From Lepas anatifera (lineage: Eukaryota > Arthropoda > Thecostraca > Lepadidae), in NCBI GenBank assembly GCA_034440635.1, contig JAOTON010001261.1, positions 434,001 to 498,000 on the forward strand: a stretch of DNA of 64,000 nt. Reading direction: 5' to 3'. How positions within the stretch are numbered: position 1 is the first letter of the stretch; every line of letters begins with the position of its first letter. A program made the translations under genes and the position numbers. The notes under the pieces are model-generated. The model had not been told where the DNA came from and did not search any database. It saw only the letters and a list, made by a program, of their open reading frames with translations. This document shows positions 13,022 to 25,492 of this stretch, in pieces.

Positions 13022-14485
13022 GGGAGACCGGGGCTGGTTGAATCATTTTTCACTTTTCCCTCCGTAGATAATAATCCACAAGATCTATCGAAAATTAGTT
13101 ACCACAATTCAAAATATAGTTCTTTTCCCCACCAAATGACGGTTAATATTTTCCCAAAAACAAATACATTTTACCACAAAACACTTTTGAAATCAGCTCT
13201 GCACCTGATGCAAACTGCCCCCATGCCGGGGTAAGTTGCATCAGTCCCCGGGGCAGCTTGCATCGTAAGGAATTAGTGCACAGAAACACAATACAACCTC
13301 AGATTCGCTTTATTGGTAAGCACGTTTCCCATTCAGCGGAGGCACGTTTCCTTGGTAGGCACGTTTCCCATCGGATACCCTTCCGAGCTTACCTACTCAG
13401 AGTCAGAGTCACATTGGTGACAGATATAGCACCTGCTTCTCGAACGTGAGGCGCTTCTCCCCCACTTTCGACGCCCATGCCAATAATTATTTCAATAATA
13501 CATCCTTATGACTATTCAATTTTCCCATAAACAAAACTAAGCACCCGGGTAGGCTGCAACAACGTTTCAACCTGCCCCGCGAAAAATGATTCGTCTTGCC
13601 CCGTCCCTGCCCTGAATCAATCGTGGTGCCAAATATTGCACAAGCCAAGAGGTCCCGCCAAAAGTCTTTGCCTCAATTGAAGACTGGAGAAACACGCTTT
13701 AACCTGCCAGGCTTATGACCAGCGTGCATGTGATCTTGTATTTCATTTAAAACGTAATTTAACAGACTAAAGAAATACTTTCACCCTAAAAATGTGTTTT
13801 TGCCTCCTCACCTGGTATGGGCCGACCGCTTTCGCTGGTTTCTTCACCGGAAAGACATTGCGCATGCGCGGTTCTAGTGGGCCCGCTTAACCCCTCCAGC
13901 CCCACCTTTTCCAGGTGGCAACCGCTTGCGCGAACAAACTGGCCCTTAAAGATTTATAGGCGTATTGGTGAAGACTTTAAATCGCCAAATTTTTGACTTA
14001 TGCTAGTGACCTGCATTTTAATCCGAACGCGCGTCGACCGTTAGCTTGATTAACCAGTTAGTTAAGTATATGGGGACTTATGTAGGTCACTATGTTGGTG
14101 TCGTAGGTTATCTGCATTTCATCATGACCACTCTCCGCAATGTTACCCGTCTGACATATTATGTATGACATTTCAACGTAGGTCGTGGTGGCTTAGTCAT
14201 TTCCCAAAGTGGTCGTTTAAATAATTATGTGTATATTATTAAGGATACCTTATGACCTTGACCAAATTGCTTGAGACCCTTTTATACCTTTTTGTTTGTT
14301 ATTCCTTTATAATGATTTTATTACTTATTTATTTCACCTTACTTAATATTACGTATTATGTACCCCACCCACTAGTTTAACTCTGTTTCAACTGGCCCGT
14401 CGTTAAACTGTTACCTAGTGAATATTTTTTTTAGTTACAGCCCCTGAGACATTCAACCCGTGATGCAACCAGCCCCGGTATCCCC
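13022..14485. mobile_element. TA-flanked DNA element with GACCGGGGCTGGTTG ends
   Basis: The inverted ends read GGGAGACCGGGGCTGGTTGA on the left and, inverted, GGGGATACCGGGGCTGGTTG on the right, with TA on both sides. The interior repeats CTGCCCC/GGGGCAG phrases. There is no transposase frame. Confidence 0.65.
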
Positions 14486-14618
14486 TACGATACGCGGGCA
14501 CAGTTAGTTTTAAGTTGCGTTACCAGTGAAGCCGACGCGTTATCAGTAAGCCGACAAGACGTAAATTATTTCCCTTGTTGGACTTTCCAAGTAAACGCAT
14601 TTTCGGTTTAATCGTCAT

Positions 14619-14848
14619 CAATTACAATCAGAGTTGTTTGATTGTAATTGTGCACTTCTGGATAGGTCTATTCGGAAGTGCACACCTCTCTCTGAAAGTT
14701 CACGTGCATTTCGTCTGCGGATGTTTTTTTCGAGCATTTCAACTTCTCAAAATGTGTATTTGTAGGGTGCTGTAAGCTGTAAGGTCTGGGGAACACACGC
14801 CTCAAGAGGCGTGTGTTGCGATCTTGCACCTTGCAAGATTGCAAGGTG
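14619..14848. repeat. Cluster of four perfect short hairpins
   Basis: The arms are 14619-14630/14639-14650 (12 bp), 14650-14658/14675-14683 (9 bp), 14792-14803/14806-14817 (12 bp, 2-base loop) and 14827-14835/14840-14848 (9 bp). All are perfect. The cluster lies just right of the TA-flanked element and has no coding potential. Confidence 0.85.
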
Positions 14849-15589
14849 TGCTCTGGCACGACACTTATTCCTAGATATGATCTTTTTATTTGCATGACGA
14901 TTGGATTGCAAATGCATATTTGTATTGACGATTGGTCACTCATATGTTAAGTTTTAGTTACATGTTGGGAAAGCACCTCGCGGCTACTTTGCGCCCGTTA
15001 GGTAATAATGTCTTATATTTGTGTATCTGTTTTTTTTTTCTTCAAAATATTTCGTTTAAATTGCTTTTCATGTTTTAGTATTTTGTACTGTTATAACGTT
15101 TTTATAAAAAAACTGTTAAGTTTAGAACTACTTCTAATTCCGTATCGAGTATTCTTTTGTAAGCGCCGATGCCGCACGGAATCTTTATCCGAATTTGTAT
15201 ATGTCTTACGATATGTGCACACCTTCACCCTGCGAATCTTCTATGTTATTGCGGATATTTTGGCTGGGACTGGTTGCAATTTAGCACCAACAGGGGGAGG
15301 GGAACAGGAAAAATAAAAACCTGTTATCCTTCGGCCGGGTGGTGGGTCTTCTAGTCCCTTCCCGTAAGGTATCTCCGAGGTGGCCGGAACTGAAGGCATG
15401 CTGCGCCGCCGAAACTTGGCAACGCTGTTTATTATTTTTTTCGTTTTCTTGTGGATTCAAGTCAAGTCATTCAAGTCAATGGCATGCCAGGTCAGTTTCC
15501 CAAACCATGTCAAATAGCTTCATTTTTGAAACTGTTCCAAGTGGCAGTAGCAAGAGCATGTTCTAAATCTGGGAATCCTAACATGTCAT

Positions 15590-16135
15590 AAGGTCACCAA
15601 GTTACCACATTTTGTGGGATCGGGATGCGTGCTATCGATGACCAAGGGCCAGGTACAGTCGTGAAATTCTCATTGTAAGTCTTTGCAGACATTTTAAAAT
15701 GTTTATTTTCAGTCTATACGTCTCAGACCAATTGTGAAATATCAACTTTGTTCATGGTTCATCTCTTACGTTCATCTCAATTCATTTTCATCTCAATTCA
15801 TTACATTGGTTCATCTCTTAGGTTCATCAATTCATGGTTCATCTCTTAGGCTGGAGCTTTCACTTTTTTGTTACCTTTGACGGGTCATCTGGGAGTTTAA
15901 CGATGCACCAACTGCCAGGGTCATCTGAAAATGAGGAAGCAATTTCGATAATTTTGTTATTGTTTTTCTAAGAATCGAATACAGAGCCTTTGTTTTTATT
16001 TGATTGTGTTTGTATTATAGCTATCAGAAAAGTTATGTATGTACATAATGACCACCCAATTTTATTTTTTATTAATTCGTTGCCCTGAGGTCAGGTCAAA
16101 TTTTGAATTTGGCCTGACATGACAAGCACTTATCA
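15590..16135. mobile_element. Fragments of the AGGTCA-rich family
   Basis: Short matches such as CTATCGATGACCAAGGGCCAG and CCCTGAGGTCAGGTCAAATT lie in otherwise unremarkable AT-rich DNA, with a run of repeated GGTTCATCTCTTA between them. A piece resembling the SINE tail (GCACCAACTGCCAGGGTCAT) is at about 15906-15925. Confidence 0.45.
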
Positions 16136-16344
16136 TTCTAATTGTTATGATTGGGAGGACTACAATGCTGTCTATAATTATTGTGAATTGCTTGGTTCGA
16201 AAGCTATAAGTAAAAAGGAAACAATTTAAAATGCTGGTAAAATATCGTCCTCTACCACAATTGAACACGATGTAGACTTAGCTTAAACATGGTTGCTACT
16301 ACCGATTCTTTTTTCCAACAGCTCTCCAATGACCGTGTAAACAT

Positions 16345-16557
16345 CAGCGGCGGACGCAGACCCGAGTCTGGGTGGGCAAACCCATGTCTGCCTCTCTTCC
16401 TGCGGGGGGGAGCGAAAATTCAATTGCTCGACAGACCCAGTGTTAGCACCTTTTTTGATTTATCCCTTATCCGGCCCTTGGGGGAAAATATAGTTTTGGC
16501 CCCCCTTCCGGTGCTTTGGGGGCCATGGCCGGAATGGCCCCCCTGCGTCCGCCAATA
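16345..16557 (+). mobile_element. hAT-like MITE with GTAAACAT duplication
   Basis: The ends are CAGCGGCGGACGCAG and CTGCGTCCGCCAATA. The perfect 8-bp duplication GTAAACAT is at 16337-16344 and 16558-16565. Confidence 0.88.
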
Positions 16558-17480
16558 GTAAACATTTTCCTATATTGGGTATTAGGTGGGACAAGTGACG
16601 ACTAAATCGAGCTTCCAAGACATTTTATCCTGAATGTATATACTAAAATTCGTGATGATCAGTGACTTATAGAGCATTAGCCATTGCCCCAAGTCGAAAA
16701 TATATGCTTAGTAATGACAAATTAATTCAGGTGCTTTCAGATGGCGTAGAGAAAATGTTTCTACCTATTTTAATTCTTGGCATGAATACGTTTTTGTAAG
16801 TGCAGGTTATTTTAGTGTTTGGACCTAATTCCACTTCTAGTGACATCAATATTAACACGACAAAAACATGAGCGAAGACATTTTTATTGCATGCAGGGAG
16901 AACTTTCGAGCAGTTTTTTTGTCTCTTCTTGGCCTCTCCACGAGCTCCGGGTCTTTTTACCCTCCACTATGACGAAGATGGCGCATTCCCGATATCCGGG
17001 CGAAGGTTATTACCTAGAGCTCCGAGAGAGCACTACCAAGACAATTCAGCTGTAACCAATTTGGACAGGATCCGAAAGGTCACGTTAATATGCATAAGAA
17101 TAGGCAAAACTAATCAGTCCAGTGCCGCAATGTTTGGGGCGCGTCCCCTCTGGCTGTCCAGGGCTGACGTCCCCATCGTGGAGTTGTAAGGGGGAGGGGG
17201 TGACACCCATGGCCTTCCCATTACACCCTAGTGTTCATGTGGATAACGTCTGCGACAGTGGAAAACATACGGCAGCAATTGCTGAATTGCTGCACGGCTA
17301 AACCAATCATAATACCGGCAGTAGAACATTGATGGAAGGCAAACACTGCGATGCTGTCACGTGCCGAGCATCTCGGGCAATCCCACGTTTTTCCCTGCCT
17401 ACGACGACAAATGGATACAAATGAGGCCTGTGTTTTTGTTAATTTCCGAGCTGTCCGCTATGTGCAATCTTACTCAGATG

Positions 17481-17676
17481 CATGGGCGCCGAAAGCGGGG
17501 GAGGACGGGGGACGCGTGCCCCCTGTTTGCCAACCAGGGGGGGGACGTCCCCCAAAAATTTTTGGGTCAATCGTCATTAATGCTGTCAGGTACCGAATAT
17601 GCTCAAAATTCGCCTCCCCCGGTCAGCACCAGCCAGGGTCCGTCCCCCCTGCGAAAATTCCGTGGCGGCGCCTCTG
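17481..17676 (+). mobile_element. CATGGGCGCC-type MITE, copy 2
   Basis: The 196-bp copy is flanked by CTCAGATG and CTTAGATG (7 of 8). It differs from the copy at 9351 mainly by longer G and C runs. A short related fragment is at about 17,128-17,180. Confidence 0.9.
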
Positions 17677-17684
17677 CTTAGATG

Positions 17685-18618
17685 GGGACGCTAGCTGATT
17701 GAAGGGCATGCTACATCAATAGGTATTAGTATGTAAATTAAGTCAGATATTTCATCACCGACAACTTTGCGTAAAATTTGACCGAGTTTGCGGTGTCCGA
17801 ATTTCTACTCCAGTTTTTTTTTCAGGTGCAGTTGTGTTTATAACTCTTGTAACTAGAGGATAAGGCCCGCAAGGGCTCCAGCACGTTATCTCTGGGGTGA
17901 TGCCTGCAGATATTGAGCTGGAGTTACGAAACAAGAACAATATGTATGAATTTTGAATAGATTATAGCATTACCGTACTTTCTTGTTTTATCTTATCATT
18001 TTGGTGTAGAAAAATATTGTGGATATTTATTTCTCCATATGTTTTCTATATTTATATTCTCTTGTGGTTTATTTTTTTCTGGAGGACGATATACCTATTT
18101 ATTCCTCTTGTGTTGCCAACACCTGGCTCAAAGCAGCGAGTCGCCAGTTCTGGACCTTTTCAGCGTCTGCTTCTGCGCCCGTGTAAATATTTACAGACGT
18201 AACCCACGGGAGATTTCCTCAGATGTTTGTGTGTACGCATGCGAACTGCGATGCTCCTGGAGGTCTGTGCCGCCATACAACATCACCAGACTCAAACACC
18301 GCCCCAGCGCGCTGGGGATGGCCTCTGGATGCCACTGTAGCTGAAGTGCGGTGGAACCACATTTCTCGCTGGCTGCCATTGTTCAGGGCTTTTGTTTAAT
18401 ACATAGCGGTATGCCTTTGCATTTCATCTGAAGGTATGAGTTTTTTATTCCTCGAAGAAGAACATGAACCAGTTGCGTAATCTCTGTTGAATAGCCATTT
18501 GGCAGATTAATGATAAAAGGTACACAATGGCTGGATATTAAATGTATTAAAGTAAATTAAACATACGGACGCGAGAAGATTCGAAACGCGAACGTATATT
18601 TAACATGTTGTAATACTT
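17685..18618. other. PKG intron; nothing recognised
   Basis: A GC-richer patch at 18120-18350 has open frames on both strands but no recognisable protein. Confidence 0.45.
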
Positions 18619-18622
18619 TTAA

Positions 18623-19343
18623 CCCTCGCCCCCCGGGCCATCGGCCCGTTTGATGCCGAAAACACGGGCGCAGCACCGCGGTTGAGGACTCTACCTCCCT
18701 GCAACATTCCCATACCTAATTTTTACCCGGGTGGTGGTCGAGGGTACGGTCATCCTTATTTAGGTCTGTAAGAGTACATTTCAAACTCGATCGATTTGAA
18801 ACCCCACTTCATGACCCTCGGTCTGGTGTTATCGGATTTATTTTGCCCTGGGTGGTCGGGCGACCTCTCCCATTGAAGCATGGGAGTATTTTGATATAAC
18901 CACAAAATGATTGCAAACCGACTGCTCGAACAACGTTTTTACACCCTCCGATCCCGGGGTCATTTTGTTTGACTTTTCCAGGTATGGTGGGTAAGTTTTA
19001 ATATTTTGACCTATTGTGGGAAACAAACACTATGTTTTGTCTTGTCTGGCTTTTTTTTGGTCTTTGACCTTCGTGACTGGTTATTAGGTCCGGTACCTCT
19101 GGGTAACCACTGGGGGGGTTTTTCCATGCGGAAAGTATGGCAATTTGTTATGTTTACGGCCTATATCTATTGGTTATGCCCGTTTGCTTATCATTGTATT
19201 TGTAAATAGCCGATCTGACCATTTGACCTCTGGTCACATTGACCTGAGCACTAAACATGGTATTACTAATACGCAGCTTTTTGACTTTGCATTTGGCTAC
19301 GCCCATTTTTGGTTGGGGGGCCATATGGCGGGGTGCCCGTGGG
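18623..19343 (+). mobile_element. TTAA-flanked AGGTCA-rich element, short copy
   Basis: TTAA sits at both ends (18619-18622, 19344-19347). The left end is CCCTCGCCCCCCGGGCCATC and the right end is GGGGTGCCCGTGGG. It shares CGCAGCACCGCGGTTGAG and CGATCGATTTGAAAC with the complete copy at 25493, but is 300 bp shorter. Confidence 0.85.
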
Positions 19344-19347
19344 TTAA

Positions 19348-20854
19348 CATCCAATTTGTCATTGTGTACCTTTTATGCATAATCTCTTCTAACTTCAAAT
19401 GTGTGGGAAATAGTGCTGCAGCAATTATAGAATCGTGGCACTGCTTATTTTACACAGCGTTAGTGATGTACACGGATCTTAGGAGCAATGGGCACGTTCC
19501 CTCCCGTCGCCCCCCGCCCCCCACGGCGCACTGTCGCCGCCCGACACCGCCTCGGCGGCTTCCTGAAACGTCGCTTCCAACCCTCCCCCTCCCCCACTCC
19601 TTAAGGATGGCGTATTTGCACCCCTCTGGATGACGTATTTGCACACCTCTGATAGGTCACACCTTTAAATCTCACCTCAGCGGCACTGCGGTCCACCTTG
19701 CCCCGGTGGGGGGGTGGGGGGTGGGGGGGGGGTGGAGGACGGGGGTATTGAACACCTCCTCACTATAGACTCGTATGCGCGAAAGCAAAAACGCGAACGG
19801 TGGTTAACAGCCCACAAGAAAAAATGCACAAACTATTTCGGTCACTTTTTGACTCGGATAAATGTTGAGGTCATGACAGGTAAAAAATGCGATGGGCTTT
19901 CCTTTGCATTTCCAATGGAGAGGTCAGGATTCGTAACTGACCCTAGGTCACCGATGTAAAAAAATATGTTAGCACAACCTGTCGTACCTGGTGGCTTTTT
20001 ATTTATTTATTTCATTAGGGCCGCTCCCAACAGGCACACTTGCCCAATTGCAGGGAGTATTGGTGTGAGTGTTTAAGGATCCTCTCCACCGGGTCACATC
20101 GGACACAGAAGGCGGTTCCCCGCTGTGGGGATTAAACCCACAGCGTTACATCATATAATATGAATATTGGGTCGATAGATTAAACCTAGTGCCACTTGAA
20201 TTATTTTTGGGGGTGAAGTCACTCGATTTGGCCAGGTGATCTGACCTGAAATGACCGAATCTCAAGAGTTTCGGAAAATTTGCCCAATTAGTCATTTCCA
20301 TAAGTTGTTCCAAGTACAGCCGCGCTACCCACCACCGTTTTTGATGTTATTGGGAAAGCCGATGGGGTTGTTCAAACGCCCTCCCACCACCGGAGCGGGA
20401 GTTGAGAGTTGGCGCCTTTGGCCAAAATAGCGCCCCCTCCGGGCCCAATGTCGCCTTCTGACTAAAGTGCCCCTCCCATTGGAAATCTGGAATCCGTATA
20501 TGATCAGTTGGCACACATTTGAAATCTGCAGGGATATTTTTGCGGCCATCATGAGACGGAAATATTTTAGCTTGGTCTTCTAAATAGTGATATGTACCGA
20601 AAAATTATGTCTATTTTTAATAATGAAGAGCTCACATGTAATATAGGTATATGAGTGGACACCGAACTATGCAATGAGCGCTAAGAAGTATAAAGTATAT
20701 CTAGCCTGCCTTATAATGTTATTTCAGCACAGCTGGTCTCATGGGTCTTTGCAAAGGCAAAGCAAGATTGAACGGATTGGGACCAGGCACATTAAGGATC
20801 CAAAATATGTGTTCATCCCTTTGTTATTCGCCAACTTAAGAAATATGCGAGTCT
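19348..20854. other. PKG intron; repeat fragments
   Basis: Homopolymer-rich G/C stretches (19500-19740), scattered AGGTCA-family fragments (19860-19960, 20200-20560) and the dispersed repeat at 20010-20150. No coding signal. Confidence 0.5.
20010..20150 (+). repeat. Dispersed repeat, copy 2 (CAACAGGC...GATTAAACCCAC)
   Basis: It is preceded by a TTTATTTATTTATTT run and shares the order of blocks with 6725-6924. Confidence 0.5.
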
Positions 20855-20858
20855 TTAA

Positions 20859-21695
20859 CACGCGCATTGACGGGGTCTGAGCCACCTTCGCTTTGACCGG
20901 GGGAGGGTACCCGCCCCCTTAAGATCTCAAGAATCACGCTAGATGGCGAAAAACGGTGAAAGGCGTTGGGTAGCCGATCCACTCCTCTATCGAAAACATT
21001 TGCACCATTTTTGTCAGGTCATAATTAAGGTCACTAGAGGTCAAAACATGCCATCATAGGGATAACATGTAAATCAAGGTTGTCGGTTATTTCTTCTGAA
21101 CAAGTAGGAGATAGAGCAAAACAATTTACACCATTGGAATTCTTGCAGCAAGCCGGATCGAGTGATATATAACATGAACTTGCTAGGTCAGATCAAGGGT
21201 TCGACCTGACCTGAGGCCAGGTCAAGGCCAAATTAGGTAAAATTTGTATCATTAGAACTGCAAAGACGAGGCAAGTGTAATGCAGTTAAGTAAACTCTCT
21301 ATCACCATCCATTATCAAGTTATTCAGTTGGAATCATTTTCCATGTATTTCCAATGGATTGGTCATGGCTTGTATGTACCTGACCTTAGGTCATCGATAT
21401 CAAACATATCGGAACATATTTTAGAGAACTCGGTGGGGCCATTATGTGATATGAGTTTCAATAGGGTAAATTCACCCTGTTCTGACTTATGTTATCTTAC
21501 ACGTTTTTAGGTTAGGTCACTTGGCCTGTACTGGTGCCCTGACCTGAGATGACTTAACCTTAAAATGTCGACATAGGTTGTAAAATGATCAGAGAAAAGG
21601 TATGCTAAGTACGGCGGCGCTACGCGCTGCCGTTTTTAGGCTATCTAAAAAAACCCCGAGGGGGCGGATATCCGCCGCCCCCGTCAGTGCGCGTG
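20859..21695 (-). mobile_element. TTAA-flanked AGGTCA-rich element, reverse copy
   Basis: TTAA duplications at 20855-20858 and 21696-21699 flank inverted ends, CACGCGCATTGACGGGG and CCCCGTCAGTGCGCGTG. It is the same subfamily as 3788-4735 in the opposite orientation. Confidence 0.88.
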
Positions 21696-22186
21696 TTAAT
21701 GCTAACGCAAACGGTTGTACATACATGTTATCATCACCACCCCATGTTTTTGTCCTTCTCTCCTCCCTGGAGGCTTGGTGTGCATATGAGGAGGGGACAG
21801 TTCAGGTCATTAGGCACGAGGCCAGGTGTGGCTGCGCACCGGACGGGGGGAGGGGGACACGCCCACGGGGCTTGTTTACACCTCCGCACACACCTCATAG
21901 GTCTTACAGGCACGGGGCGGAGGGGGGCCTATACCAGTCACGCAGCGTGGACCCAGCTCTGTTCTTTGTTTGGTCTATTTCCATTTAAAAAAATGATGCC
22001 AATATGTGTTACATTTCTACTCTTGTCTACATTTCCATAAGGCTTCTGAGTAAATATGACAATACGCAGGAATTATGCTTAAGCTCCCACTTCTGACCAA
22101 CCGAGCCTGCGGAAAAGTGATCACAGGCTTCTATAGAGATCTCTCGCTTCCGACTCGAAATCATGTAGCTGTGAACAGTGGCGGAT

Positions 22187-22338
22187 CCAGGAATTCATTG
22201 GGGGGGGCTATGGGGCTCGAGCCTCACCCGTCAGTACCTCTGGAAGCCCCTCGCCTATATATTAACTATAGGAGCTCGGACATTCAGGGGAGGGCCTGAG
22301 CCCTTTTAGCCCCCTCCTCCCTTGGATCTGCCCTTTGT
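22187..22338 (+). mobile_element. Diverged hAT-like MITE
   Basis: It starts CAGTGGCGGATCCAGG and ends near TTGGATCTGCCCTTTG, with the family's GGGGCTCGAGCC interior. I could not see a target duplication. Confidence 0.55.
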
Positions 22339-23426
22339 GGTGGGCCATCTCGATAATGGTGACAGCATGGAGCTATATATGACCCTAATTTACGACATTG
22401 TTTGGTGACACTTAAAATGTCATGAACGCAAAACATGGTATCGTCAGCCTATCCAGACCACAATTTTGAGTGGAAGAACTGTTCGTGTTTGTGTTTGTTG
22501 GCAGTATGCAATCTTATAAAGTATTGATTTAACACAATGATGCATGAATAATTAGTTAGCAGCTGGAATAATCTGCAATCAAAATCGCAAGAAATGCGAA
22601 TCTTTCCTAAACACAGGTTTAGCCGACTGTTGGTGTTTAAGTCATACAGCGTCGTCAAATCAGTCACACTGGGTGTTCTAATCGGGATCAGATTACTCTT
22701 TCCCTCAAGTTTTGTCAAGTTGAAGGTACTTGATTTAGGCAGCCATGAGGTATTCGCAGGAAAATGAGTGAATTCGAGCCTGAATATGCGTACAACCTGT
22801 TTTTCGCTATAACCGAGCCTGCCTCAGTTAGCGGTCTCAAAGCGGAACAATGGCCAGGGAAATCAGACTAAGTGTGTTAATTGACGGATTCTGGGTAAAA
22901 ACTAGCTAGGTAACTATGTATATAGAAACAGGAATGACCTTTCGTCCTAGAAAGTAAATTTCAAAGCTGTCAAAATATAAGAAAGACAGTTTGTCGTGCA
23001 AAGAAGTGAAAATAATAAAATGACGCACATCACTACACCCTGCGGCAACACTCCACATGTGATACTGTCTCCAATATGTAATTATGTTAGTTGACATGAG
23101 GCGGCTCACGACCGTATTGATTAAACTTACGGTCTACGGCTAATTTTTGCTGTGTTGCTACTTTTAGAATAGTAATCTTTTGAGAGGATTCAACGTAAAA
23201 GGTCATTTTAAGTCTAATCAAACTGTTCACAACCATCAAAAGTATGGTGCGGATTCTATAGGTTTTAATTCAAGCTGTAATATATAGTTCTTGTTTCAAC
23301 AATACCCAGGACTGTATGTCTTGCGTTATCCACACTGTAAAAGGCCCGCAAAGTCAGTGCCATGCCTTAATGTTGAGCCCCAGTTACGGCGGTGGTGTTG
23401 ATATCCCCGAAAAAAACGCCTCTCAG

Positions 23427-23584
23427 CAGTGGCGGATGCAAGGGGGTCTGGGGCTCAAGCCCCTCCTCCCGAAATGTTCACAAGTGCCTATAGTTATGTA
23501 AACCCTGAGACTGTTCCGAGGCGATGTCAGGGGAGGTCCCGAGCCCCTACTTCCTCCCCTATTGAAGCCCTGGATCCGCCACTG
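23427..23584 (+). mobile_element. hAT-like MITE, 158 bp
   Basis: The ends are CAGTGGCGGATGCAAGG and CCTGGATCCGCCACTG. The flanks CCTCTCAG and CCTTTCAG match at 7 of 8. Same family as 6277-6428. Confidence 0.88.
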
Positions 23585-24776
23585 CCTTTCAGAGTTGGTG
23601 ACTGCAGCGCATTTCGGCAGCTTTTGATGCAGATATATTGATGCCGATAATCTCAATCCTTGCCATGACGTGATCGAAACAAATTAACAGACGTTCACTT
23701 GAACGGAAGCTATCATGTGACTTGTGGATAGAACAAGTTGACGGTAAATTCGCACGCACCGGGTTTTACGACCTACCTTCCGATTGTGTTCAGTTACCAA
23801 AACGTCGCTATTTGACCCTCGAGATCAATAAAACGTTGTTTATGAGACCCATCTTAACAAGCGGAGCGTCCCTTCAGTGTCCTGTCGCGGCATGAGAAAT
23901 GTCCTCGTCCGGATGAAGATAAATTGATAGTGGGTCGCCGCCATATGTCTGGGATGGTGCTCTTACCAATGCTTTTACCGTCTCAGCGATGCAAGTCGAA
24001 TGCGGATGGCCATTCCGTGCAGTCGTTGGAAATAGCGTAGACATTCTTGAGCCATATTCGCCTCTGATAGATGCAGGATGGTGAATCAGACTTGGATCTA
24101 AATCTGACGCCAAGTTTGGTGTCGAAAACTCCGAGTTTTGAACTGCTAAGGCAGTCTAAGCACTGCCGTCAAGTTTAGCTGATTTGTTCGAAAATCAGCT
24201 GGTTGGGTTGACAGGCTGAAAAGTATATTGGATGCGCAGTATTTGCGTTCTATGTTTTCGCTTGAATATCACCAGTCTCAAATAATGCTGTTACGCACAT
24301 ATTCTAAGAAGTCGAATGATCGTTAACTAATGTGGTATTGACTAGTGTTTCCTTTCTAGGAACAACTTTTCCGGTCTGATGTCTAGTTAATTGCGTATTT
24401 TTCTCCCTTTCCATTTCTGGCGTTTTAAAGGTTTATTGTATGAAAAACCACGATTCGCAGTTTTCAGTCTTGCTAGTCAGTTGCATTTTGCTTATTTTGA
24501 ATCGTGTTTGAACAGCTGATATATAACACTTTCCTTAGGCCACTGAATTCTGGCTGGGGCTAGTGTTGGGGCCACCTGCTCTACCCATGATCAGCATTGG
24601 TGGCTTAGCTGTCTGAATAGAGTATGTTCAGACTTCTGTTACCAACCAGGAAAGAGCGTTCTCGGGCTTTAAAGTTGTAAAGAAAATAAACAGTAATCCT
24701 CTAGCGGGCCTCTTTGCCTATTCAGTGGGCTATTCAGGCTCGTCGTAAATATTCTGGCATAATCGTTCTAAGCCTA

Positions 24777-24985
24777 GTACCAGACTTGTTGAGTCGCGAC
24801 TCAGAGTCGGAGTCGACTCTGAGCCGGCTCAAGTTTTCCTTGAGTCAGAGTTGAGTCGACTCACTTTCAGATTTGGGCTGAGTCTGATTCGACTCAAGTG
24901 CTCGACCAGTTGAGTCGAGTCAGAATCAGAGTCAGCCCGTAAGCTGTGAGTCAGGAGTTGAGTCGACTCAACACTATTTTCTTAA
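24777..24985. repeat. GAGTCGACTC-rich repeat, copy 1
   Basis: Dense GAGTC/GACTC palindromes (for example GTTGAGTCGACTCA) with shared phrases such as GAATCAGAGTCAGCC. It begins GTACCAGACTTGTTGAGTC. Confidence 0.8.
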
Positions 24986-25492
24986 CATATGTGATCACAT
25001 GGCTGACACTTAAGATATTTTCATGACTAGTTTGGAAAGATTTCATATTGCAATTTGCTAATAGTAGGTACTTTATTATTTCCATATCCCTACCACACCC
25101 ATCCCGGGATCAGTCATTAACAACAATAAGTTGCGTAAAATATACAGTTTCAAAACCACACACAATTACTAATTATTTTCCATTTAATCTTAGCAATAGC
25201 ATGCAAAATCATACAGAAAAATGTGATTTGGCACACATTCAGACTTTTCTACTTTTAGGGTGCACACCAGACAAAGTCCTAAGCTGATAATCATGCAATA
25301 ATTCACTCTTAGGAAACCACATCTTTATTTTCTATTTTCTTGCTTCGGTTGACTGAAAACAACAAAAAAACTAAGTAATATAAGCGCCAGATAGAGGATA
25401 CCAAAAATATTGTTTTGCACATAAGTCTTGAAATGGGTCAAAACAGAAACTGAAAGCCTCAACTAGCTGTTTTTTTCCAAGTACTTTCTTAA

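Larger units (their letters stand above)
21700..25488. other. PKG intron; mostly unrecognised between listed repeats
   Basis: Besides the MITEs at 22187 and 23427 and the GAGTC repeat at 24777, I find no boundaries and no credible exons. Confidence 0.5.
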
